Shown: piece after piece, positions 8,943 through 16,031 of the stretch | How the letters are laid out: every line of letters begins with the position of its first letter | Numbering within the stretch: position 1 is the stretch's first letter | Source of the DNA: an uncultured Planctomycetaceae bacterium | GTDB lineage: Bacteria; Planctomycetota; Planctomycetia; Pirellulales; UBA1268 | DNA: 16,031 bases | Direction of reading: 5' to 3' | Assembly (NCBI GenBank): GCA_937926325.1 | Contig: CALAZQ010000068.1 | Coordinates: forward strand, 1 to 16,031 | Notes under the pieces: model-generated | Told to the model about the DNA's origin: nothing | Database searches by the model: none | What the model saw: the letters and a program-made list of their open reading frames with translations, nothing else | Made by a program: the position numbers and the translations under genes

Positions 8943-10016
8943 ATGACTGATCGGCATCGATCACTACGGGCAGCCAGCGGCGAGCTGCCCTGGCCGCCCG
9001 CTGCCGTCGTCAGGCCGTTGCTTACCTGGTACCGCCGGGCAGGTCGTGATCTGCCCTGGCGGCGGTCCCGCGACCCCTACCGCATCTGGCTGAGCGAGGT
9101 CATGCTGCAACAGACGCAGGTCGAGCGGGTCCGCGATTATTTCCAACGATTTCTGGAGCGATTTCCGACCGTTGCTGACTTGGCCGCGGCGACTGAGCCT
9201 GACGTGCTGCGGGCCTGGGAGGGGCTGGGCTACTACCGCCGGGCCCGCCAACTGCATGCCGCCGCCGGCCAACTGGTCAGCCAGCATGCGGGCGTGTTTC
9301 CACAGACCGCTCGCAAGCTACGGCAGCTGCCGGGCATCGGCCGCTACACCGCCGCGGCGATCGCCTCAATCGCCTTCGATCAGCCCGAGCCGATCATCGA
9401 GGCCAACTCGCGGCGGGTGCTGGCCCGGTTGGCCGGCTATGACCAGCCCCTGGTCCGCCCCCGCGATGAAGAGCCGCTCTGGCAGCTGGCTGCCGCGGTG
9501 CTGCCCCGGCGGGCGGCCGGCCGCTTCAATCAGGCCCTGATGGATTTCGGGGCGATCATCTGCACCGCCACCCAGCCGCGGTGCCCGGCCTGTCCGCTGG
9601 CGGACGTCTGCGTCGCCAAGCAGCAGCAGCGGGTCAACGGAATTCCGAATCTGCCGGCTCCACGAACGATTCGTCGGCTCCAGGAGACGGCGATCGCGCT
9701 GCGGCACCGTGGGCGGCTGCTCGTGGAACAGCGTCAGCCGGGAGAGTGGTGGGAAGGGCTCTGGGACTTTCCGCGGCAGCTTCCGGCGGGGATTGAAACT
9801 GCCGGCCGGCCGCGGCGGGTTGGTGAGATCCGCTACACCGTCACCCACCACCAGATCAGCTGTCGCGTCACCAGCTGCGAGGTCAGCACGCGGCCGCGGG
9901 CGAAGCGGCACCAGCGTTGGCTACGGCCGAGCGATCTGGCAGCGCTGGCGATGACCGCCCCCGGCCGCCGCATCGCCCAGCTCATTCATGCCCTGTCCGC
10001 CCGCCAGGGGAAGTGA
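8943..10016 (+). CDS. mutY: A/G-specific adenine DNA glycosylase
   Basis: MutY removes adenine mispaired with 8-oxoguanine and prevents G:C to T:A mutation. The 357-residue product has the proton-donor Glu52 in Leu-Ser-Glu-Val-Met-Leu-Gln-Gln-Thr-Gln; the helix-hairpin-helix Leu129-Pro-Gly-Ile-Gly-Arg-Tyr-Thr-Ala-Ala-Ala-Ile; the [4Fe-4S] cysteines Cys207, Cys214, Cys217 and Cys223 (C-x6-C-x2-C-x5-C); and a C-terminal NUDIX-like domain from about 240 (Trp-Trp-Glu-Gly-Leu-Trp-Asp-Phe-Pro), which in MutY reads the 8-oxoG. This last domain separates it from endonuclease III. The position of the usual catalytic Asp (Asp-Gly-Asn-x-x-Arg-Val in E. coli) carries Glu153 here (Ile-Ile-Glu-Ala-Asn-Ser-Arg-Arg-Val). 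I chose the ATG at 8943, with AGG 7 nt upstream; a GTG at 8859 would add 28 residues with no family similarity that I can see. It diverges from the TPR-tmk-holB group and converges on glmS. Confidence 0.94.
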   Translation: MTDRHRSLRAASGELPWPPAAVVRPLLTWYRRAGRDLPWRRSRDPYRIWLSEVMLQQTQVERVRDYFQRFLERFPTVADLAAATEPDVLRAWEGLGYYRRARQLHAAAGQLVSQHAGVFPQTARKLRQLPGIGRYTAAAIASIAFDQPEPIIEANSRRVLARLAGYDQPLVRPRDEEPLWQLAAAVLPRRAAGRFNQALMDFGAIICTATQPRCPACPLADVCVAKQQQRVNGIPNLPAPRTIRRLQETAIALRHRGRLLVEQRQPGEWWEGLWDFPRQLPAGIETAGRPRRVGEIRYTVTHHQISCRVTSCEVSTRPRAKRHQRWLRPSDLAALAMTAPGRRIAQLIHALSARQGK

Positions 10017-10022
10017 GTTTTC

Positions 10023-10039
10023 CGCGATTCAGAGTCGCG
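10023..10039. terminator. weak hairpin between convergent mutY and glmS
   Basis: CGCGA and TCGCG (5 bp) flank a 7-nt loop just after the mutY stop, within the 90-nt gap between two convergent genes. No T-tract follows on either strand, so rho-independent activity is doubtful. I record it because it is the only compact hairpin I noticed in a gap where both transcripts must end. Confidence 0.2.
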
Positions 10040-10106
10040 CGGCGGCAGGAAGCCAGGAGCGGGAGCGACTGGACAGGCAGCGGTGTAAGGCTTCCCGGCG
10101 GTGCCG

Positions 10107-11999
<1,893 letters not shown>

Positions 12000-12150
12000 T
12001 TCAGAACCTCCAGGGGGACACTCCGTGGGGGGACAATAGAGGGCCGAGGCCGTACCCGGAAGGCCGAAAAAGCCTGAAAAATCTGCCTTTCGCTATGCTT
12101 CCTGACGTTGTGGCTATGCCCCGTCACTCTCCCCGCGGCCGAGCACTCCC

Positions 12151-12954
12151 ATGTCCACTTCTGCCATCATCGCCATTCCTGCCCGGCTGGCCAGCCAACG
12201 GCTGCCCAACAAAATGCTACTGGCCGAGACCGGGAAGACGCTGATCGAACACACCTGGAGCAATGCTGCCCGGGCAGCCCGGGCAGCTGGGGTGGTGGTG
12301 GTCACCGATACGGCCGCCATCGCCACCGCAGTGGCCGGCTTTGGGGGGCGAGCAGTGCTCACCTCTCCTGAAGCCAGCAGCGGCACGGCCCGGATCGTCG
12401 AGGCCCTGCCCCAGCTGCCGGCGGCGGAGATCGTTGTGAACCTGCAGGGAGACGAGCCCGAACTGCCCCCCGAGGCCATTGATCTGGTCATCGACCTGCT
12501 CGACCGCTGCCCGGCTGCCGGGGTGGCCACCCTGGTGACCCCACTGCGAAGCGAGACGGCCTATCGTGATCCGGCCGTCGTCAAGGCCATCCTGACTTCC
12601 TGGCGGCAGCCCGGGGGAACGGACCGGGCCGAGAAAGCCGGGGAAGCGACAGCCTGGCGGGCGATCACCTTCAGCCGGGCATCGGTTCCTGCCGCCCGCG
12701 ACTGGAACCCCGAATTACTCGAGGCCAGCCCTCCGCTGCTCTGGCAGCACATCGGTGTCTATGCCTACCGTCGCGGCCTGCTCGAGCGATGGGATGAACT
12801 GCCCGAATCGCGGCTGGCGGAACTTGAAAGCCTTGAGCAGCTTCGGCTGGTCGAGGCGGGGGTGCCGATCGCAGCGGCTGCCATCGAGCACGCCGCCACC
12901 GGCATCGACACACCCGCCGACTATGCGGCATTCGTGCAGCGGATGCGGGGCTGA
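12151..12954 (+). CDS. kdsB: 3-deoxy-manno-octulosonate cytidylyltransferase (CMP-Kdo synthetase)
   Basis: KdsB couples Kdo to CTP to give CMP-Kdo, the donor for the LPS inner core. The 267-residue product (E. coli 248) has the nucleotide-binding N-terminus Ile-Pro-Ala-Arg-Leu-Ala-Ser-Gln-Arg-Leu-Pro-Asn-Lys; Ser-Ser-Gly-Thr-Ala-Arg-Ile where E. coli has His-Gln-Ser-Gly-Thr-Glu-Arg; the metal-site loop Asn-Leu-Gln-Gly-Asp-Glu-Pro; Phe-Ser-Arg-Ala-Ser-Val-Pro; His-Ile-Gly-Val-Tyr-Ala-Tyr; Glu-Ser-Leu-Glu-Gln-Leu-Arg; and Thr-Gly-Ile-Asp-Thr-Pro-Ala-Asp, which carries the second metal Asp. It implies a Gram-negative-type LPS. The ATG at 12151 lacks a strong Shine-Dalgarno site but fits the family N-terminus exactly. 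It is divergent from glmS. NeuA-type CMP-sialate synthetase is related but lacks the Gly-Ile-Asp-Thr-Pro C-terminal motif. Confidence 0.93.
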   Translation: MSTSAIIAIPARLASQRLPNKMLLAETGKTLIEHTWSNAARAARAAGVVVVTDTAAIATAVAGFGGRAVLTSPEASSGTARIVEALPQLPAAEIVVNLQGDEPELPPEAIDLVIDLLDRCPAAGVATLVTPLRSETAYRDPAVVKAILTSWRQPGGTDRAEKAGEATAWRAITFSRASVPAARDWNPELLEASPPLLWQHIGVYAYRRGLLERWDELPESRLAELESLEQLRLVEAGVPIAAAAIEHAATGIDTPADYAAFVQRMRG

Positions 12955-13285
12955 TCAATCGAAACCTGAACGTCGGCAGCCAGAGGGGCCTACGTCGATC
13001 CGTTGTCGCCCGCATCTGCGAGCAAGAGCCACCGAGGGCAATGGTGTTCGGCACCAATTCTGCTGCCCTGATTTTGCGGCGCAGCTGTCTATTTTCGTTC
13101 TCCCTCTCCCGCTGGGAGAGGGCCGGGGTGAGGGTGCTTTCGTTGAACGTTCCGCCGCGGAAGGCACCCTCACCCGGCCTGCGGCCGGCCTCTCCCAGAG
13201 GGAGAGGCACGATAGATAACTCTCGTTTGGTGAGGCACATACCATGCCGGACATCATTGCCACCGAGGGCTTCTTCCGTAGACGG
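12955..13285. other. 331-nt gap between convergent kdsB and Uma2 genes
   Basis: No credible gene lies here; short open frames on both strands cross the palindromic repeat and lack conserved character. The only structure I see is the nested inverted repeat at 13099-13208. The remainder (12955-13098 and 13209-13285) shows no promoter or T-tract terminator that I can support. Confidence 0.7.
13099..13208. repeat. 110-bp nested palindromic (REP/BIME-like) repeat
   Basis: Two arms, 13100-13137 and 13164-13207, are imperfect inverted copies around a centre near 13153 that carries the palindrome GAACGTTC (13145-13152). Each arm is itself a hairpin: CCCTCTCCC/GGGAGAGGG with a 3-nt loop at 13102-13122, and CCTCTCCC/GGGAGAGG with a 3-nt loop at 13189-13207. 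The inner part of each arm shares GGGTGAGGGTGC or its complement. Repeats built from CTCTCCC hairpins plus GGTGAGGG are, to my knowledge, dispersed in many GC-rich genomes. It sits between convergent genes and could form strong transcript ends for both. Confidence 0.8.
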
Positions 13286-13834
13286 TCAGGCGAACAGCCT
13301 GTCGGTAGCCACACTGAAGCGGCACCCGTCGCAGATATCAATGGCGAGCGGCTCGCAATCACCGGCTGCCAGCCGATCTTCGTAGCGGCCTTGTTGATTC
13401 AGGGAGAGGGCCTGCATGCGGTTGGCGTCGGGGTCGATCACCAGATACCACCGTACCCCCTGCTCACGATAACGATCGAATTTGAAGTTTAGATCGCGGT
13501 CGCGGGTCGTATCGGAAAGGATCTCCACCACAAGGGCCGGAACCTGTTGAACATGCTCGGCTGGCTCAGGCCCGCAGACAACTGTCACATCCGGCCGGAG
13601 CACGGTGTCACGTGACACAATCCAATCAATCTCCACAAGCACCGTCGCATCACATCCTGCCGAATCGATTGCGACTTGGAGGGCCGCGACCGTTCGCGCG
13701 AGGAGCTTCGCATGCCGACCGAACGGGCTTGGCGGCATGGCGATGGCCATCCCTTCCCACAGTTCCCACCGGCCTTCCCAATGCCGGTAATCGTCAACGG
13801 TGTAGTGCGGGCGATACCGTGGGACCGTGCTCAT
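13286..13834 (-). CDS. Uma2-family (DUF820) PD-(D/E)xK nuclease-like protein
   Basis: The 182-residue product belongs to the Uma2 family of putative restriction-endonuclease-fold proteins, abundant in cyanobacteria and planctomycetes; their biological role is mostly unknown. Family landmarks are Tyr11-Thr-Val-Asp-Asp-Tyr near the N-terminus, Arg80-Pro-Asp82-Val-Thr-Val (first acidic residue), Leu101-Val-Val-Glu104-Ile-Leu-Ser, Lys118 in the following Asp-Leu-Asn-Phe-Lys-Phe-Asp-Arg-Tyr, then Gly-Val-Arg-Trp-Tyr-Leu-Val-Ile-Asp-Pro. Asp82, Glu104 and Lys118 form the expected catalytic set, so it looks intact. I set the start at the ATG at 13834, which fits the usual family N-terminus but has no Shine-Dalgarno site. 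A second in-frame ATG at 13888 lies inside the adjacent MITE with AGAGG 4 nt upstream and would add 18 residues. There is no partner toxin, antitoxin or methylase next to it. Confidence 0.87.
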   Translation of the reverse strand: MSTVPRYRPHYTVDDYRHWEGRWELWEGMAIAMPPSPFGRHAKLLARTVAALQVAIDSAGCDATVLVEIDWIVSRDTVLRPDVTVVCGPEPAEHVQQVPALVVEILSDTTRDRDLNFKFDRYREQGVRWYLVIDPDANRMQALSLNQQGRYEDRLAAGDCEPLAIDICDGCRFSVATDRLFA

Positions 13835-13846
13835 GAGCTGATTGTA

Positions 13847-14007
13847 GGCTCTGTCTGAAAACTCAGTACCTGGCTTCGAGCGGCTCATTTACCCTCTGGC
13901 TGCGTCCGGCTCCATCGCCAGATCTGCAAATCTGGCTGCTTCGCCGTCCTTGCCAGAGGCCAAAGCAGCTCGCTCTCGGGCCAACGGTAGCCTTTTCAGA
14001 CAGAACC
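13847..14007. mobile_element. 161-bp MITE-like palindromic element flanked by TA
   Basis: Terminal inverted repeats GGCTCTGTCTGAAAA (13847-13861) and TTTTCAGACAGAACC (13993-14007) match at 14 of 15 positions and are bordered by TA on both sides (13845-13846 and 14008-14009), consistent with a 2-bp target duplication. Inside, inverted pairs nest around one centre near 13926: CCTCTGGC (13893-13900) with GCCAGAGG (13952-13959), and GCCAGAT (13917-13923) with ATCTGGC (13930-13936). The intervening sequence also pairs imperfectly, so nearly the full length can fold into one hairpin. It is too short to encode a transposase and would have to be moved in trans. TA duplication fits IS630/Tc1-like or some IS5-group enzymes; I cannot tell which. 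It lies between the 600-residue TPR gene and the Uma2 gene. Confidence 0.85.
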
Positions 14008-14069
14008 TAGCGTCGGCCAAGTCATCCCGTCGTGATCATCCGAAGACGACATTCCCGGGTCGAAACCAG

Positions 14070-15872
14070 TCAGTCAAATGGTCGCCGCGGTTTGACTGGG
14101 GGGGCTGCCGGCTGTTCGCGGGTAGTCGCAGCCTTGGGCTCAGCGGCAGCGGTCTCGAGCCCGGGCAGCTCGGCCTCAGCCATTTCCTGCCGCTCTCGCC
14201 AGGGCTTTTCGTCGCGGTAGCTCTGCAGCTCTTTATTGAGCTGGTCATCGATGCCGCCGGTGCCGCCGTCTGTTGCCACCGCCTTTGTGCTGAACTCGCG
14301 GGCCTTGGCGAAGTCACCTGTTTCGGCATAGCCGGCGGCCAACGTGCTGATGATGTGGGCCGCCTTCCACTCGGTCTCCTCACAGGCCTTGGTCGCCAGT
14401 TCGATCGCCCGCTTGCCATCCCGCAGGTCATCGTTGGGCGACGTCGCGAGCAGCCAGGCGAGGTTGTTGAGCACCCCCGAGTCATCCGGCTTGAGCGTGA
14501 GGGCTCGCTCCAAGTCCTTCAAGGCTTCGGCATGCTTCCCGATTGAAATCAGAGCATCGCTGCGGCCCCGCCGGCTGAGAAACTGGTTTTCGTCAAGCTT
14601 GAGTGCCTTGCTGAACCAGTCAATCGCGGCCCGCGGCTGCTTGGCGGCCAGATGCAGCATGCCGAGCTGGCCGAGCACAAGGGGATCTCGCTGGGGCCGA
14701 TTGGCCAGGGTCGTAAAGTCACGAATGGCCGCAGCGTAGTTGCCGGCATCGGCCGCTATCAGGCCCCGCAGCTCAAGGGCGGCCGGGTTGTCGGGCTGGG
14801 CCGCCAGCACCTTGGCCAGGTCCGCGGCGGCCGCCTCGCTGTTGCCTGCCTGTTGCTGAATGCGGGCTCGCAATACCAGCGGTATGGCATTCTCGGGGGC
14901 CATCTCAATCGCTTTGTCGAGGTCGGCAATCGCCTCCGGCTGCTCTCCCTGCAGGGCGAGCACCCGGGCCCGTTGCAGCAGCGGGCCGGCCGCGCCGGGG
15001 GCGATGGCAATCGCCTTGTCGAAGGCCTTGCGGGCCTCCTCCAGGCGGACCTCGCCCTCGAGGTCGTCGTCCATCATGTAGGCCATGCCGAGGGCCTCAT
15101 GCAGGCCCGCCTCGTCCGGCTCTTGTTCGATGGCGGCTTGCAGATCCTCGCGGGCGGGGCCGAACTCATTCTGCAGCAGCCGGAACAGGCCGCGGGTCTG
15201 GCGGATGTCGGCATCGGCAGGCGCGAGTTCCACCGCCTTGTCGTAGTCGGCCGCCCGGGCAGCCGGGTCGGCGGCCAGGTTGCCCCGCACCAGATGGGCC
15301 TCGGCCAGCTGCAGGCGGTCGGCCTGGCCGGGGGTAAGCAGTTCGATCGCCTTGTTGGCGGCCAGCACCGCCGCCTCTTGATTCCCACCGGGTAGGGACT
15401 GGAGCCGGGCAATCATCAGGTGCGCGGTGCCGAGGTCGGGTGCCCGCCGGACAGCCTCGCTGAGGTCCCGCATGGCGAAGGTCCGCATCCGGGGCCACTC
15501 AGGGTTCGGCTTTGGGCCATCAAAGATCGCATCGACCAGCATGCCGGCCCGATCGATCAGCGTGCCGACCAACAGGCTGTCGGCAAAGGCCTGCGAATCT
15601 TTGGCAAGCCCCTTCCGGAGGGCCCGGCGGCAGAGATCGACCACCCGCTCGAAGTCGTCCAGGCTGCGGGCCGTCAGCTTTTGTTCAATGGCGGCATCGA
15701 GGTCGGCCTGTCCGGCAGGTTCGCTCGCAGCCTCGTTCGCCACATCCGGCTCAGCGCCGGCGGCCGCCCTGATGCCGCGACCGGCAAACATCCCGGAGGC
15801 CGAAACCGCGATCAGCAACAGCCCGCAGACGAGCACGCTCCGACGGCGACAAGCGGGAAACATCGACAGCAT
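14070..15872 (-). CDS. exported tetratricopeptide-repeat protein
   Basis: The 600-residue product starts with a basic N-terminus (Arg9-Arg-Arg) and a hydrophobic stretch at about 13-30, a signal peptide or membrane anchor, then an Ala/Glu-rich linker. From about residue 170 to 530 it is a run of eight or more TPR units; recognisable ends include Lys-Ala-Val-Glu-Leu-Ala-Pro, Lys-Ala-Ile-Ala-Ile-Ala-Pro, Lys-Ala-Ile-Glu-Met-Ala-Pro and Ala-Leu-Thr-Leu-Lys-Pro-Asp-Asp. Near the end is Leu-Asn-Asn-Leu-Ala-Trp-Leu-Leu-Ala-Thr-Ser-Pro followed by Thr-Leu-Ala-Ala-Gly-Tyr-Ala-Glu-Thr-Gly-Asp-Phe, a pairing I associate with planctomycete TPR proteins. The tail (from about 560) is Ala/Pro/Lys-rich. TPRs scaffold protein complexes; the partner, probably in the periplasm, is unknown. 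I chose the ATG at 15872 with GGAGG 6 nt upstream; ATGs at 15920 and 15863 fit less well. A MITE lies 62 nt past the stop. Confidence 0.85.
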   Translation of the reverse strand: MLSMFPACRRRSVLVCGLLLIAVSASGMFAGRGIRAAAGAEPDVANEAASEPAGQADLDAAIEQKLTARSLDDFERVVDLCRRALRKGLAKDSQAFADSLLVGTLIDRAGMLVDAIFDGPKPNPEWPRMRTFAMRDLSEAVRRAPDLGTAHLMIARLQSLPGGNQEAAVLAANKAIELLTPGQADRLQLAEAHLVRGNLAADPAARAADYDKAVELAPADADIRQTRGLFRLLQNEFGPAREDLQAAIEQEPDEAGLHEALGMAYMMDDDLEGEVRLEEARKAFDKAIAIAPGAAGPLLQRARVLALQGEQPEAIADLDKAIEMAPENAIPLVLRARIQQQAGNSEAAAADLAKVLAAQPDNPAALELRGLIAADAGNYAAAIRDFTTLANRPQRDPLVLGQLGMLHLAAKQPRAAIDWFSKALKLDENQFLSRRGRSDALISIGKHAEALKDLERALTLKPDDSGVLNNLAWLLATSPNDDLRDGKRAIELATKACEETEWKAAHIISTLAAGYAETGDFAKAREFSTKAVATDGGTGGIDDQLNKELQSYRDEKPWRERQEMAEAELPGLETAAAEPKAATTREQPAAPPVKPRRPFD

Positions 15873-15945
15873 CGGCGGCCTCCAGCGCAAAGGGATCGAG
15901 CAGAGCCCCGTGGGGTTCACGGCGGCCTCACAGGCCTCTGGCTGA

Positions 15946-15954
15946 ATGATATCA
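15946..15954 (-). promoter_or_regulatory. putative extended -10 promoter of the exported TPR gene
   Basis: On the minus strand the sequence TGATATCAT reads as an extended -10 element: TGn followed by TATCAT, 5 of 6 matches to TATAAT. No good -35 box lies at 16-18 nt, which extended -10 promoters can tolerate. Transcription would begin near 15939, giving a leader of about 67 nt before the ATG at 15872. Assignment rests on a short motif only. Confidence 0.3.
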
Positions 15955-16031
15955 GAGCCAGCGGGGTGGAACCGAGGCCAACTCTGGCCTTTCCGGCCAC
16001 CCCGTCGGCAAACAGCAGCAAACGTCTGCCG

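Noticed and set aside
12000..12150. Possible glmS ribozyme or other riboswitch in the glmS leader
   Set aside because: The gap to divergent kdsB is only 151 nt and shows no glmS ribozyme core that I can recognise; glmS ribozymes are mainly found in Firmicutes. No convincing promoter box pair was visible either.
13286..14007. Uma2 nuclease plus neighbouring repeats as a new defence system
   Set aside because: There is no methylase, helicase, toxin or partner gene beside it, and the repeats are a MITE and a REP-like element, not a regular spaced array. Uma2 genes are commonly scattered singly in planctomycetes.
15955..16031. Possible gene fragment at the right edge
   Set aside because: The stretch is short and shows no coding signal; it probably belongs to the upstream region of the exported TPR gene.

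Overview
The window is high-GC bacterial chromosome with compact housekeeping genes. The style points to a planctomycete (Planctomycetota, perhaps Pirellulales): a TAT-exported NHL-propeller protein, a TPR protein with the Asn-Asn-Leu-Ala-Trp-Leu-Leu-Ala signature common in that phylum, a very large exported Ala/Pro-rich protein of unknown function, an isolated Uma2-type nuclease and many short inverted repeats. Lineage is inferred from protein character only. I find no rRNA, tRNA, CRISPR array, prophage or complete insertion sequence.

Layout. On the minus strand, from right to left, 8837 to 86 holds a small TPR protein, tmk (thymidylate kinase), holB (DNA polymerase III delta'), a 1202-residue membrane-anchored or secreted protein of unknown function, fumC (class II fumarase) and a TAT-exported NHL beta-propeller protein. 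The TPR and tmk genes overlap by ATGA and holB follows after 52 nt, so these three look like one operon. fumC has its own plausible promoter. mutY (8943-10016, plus) diverges from the TPR-tmk-holB group and converges on glmS (11999-10107, minus). glmS in turn diverges from kdsB (12151-12954, plus). glmS starts amino-sugar supply for peptidoglycan and lipid A, and kdsB activates Kdo for the LPS inner core, so this pair serves envelope building.

From about 12955 to 14069 the window changes character. A 110-bp nested palindromic repeat lies in the kdsB/Uma2 gap. A Uma2-family nuclease gene is followed immediately upstream by a 161-bp palindromic MITE-like element with near-perfect terminal inverted repeats flanked by TA. 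This element ends 12 bp before the likely native Uma2 start codon and offers an alternative start codon with a Shine-Dalgarno-like sequence. A 600-residue exported TPR protein (15872-14070, minus), with a putative extended -10 promoter, closes the window.

I see no convincing new multi-gene system. The points most worth following are the MITE and its effect on the nuclease gene, the nested palindromic repeat, the unknown 1202-residue protein with repeated short helical motifs in its disordered middle, and a MutY with Glu at the usual catalytic Asp position.
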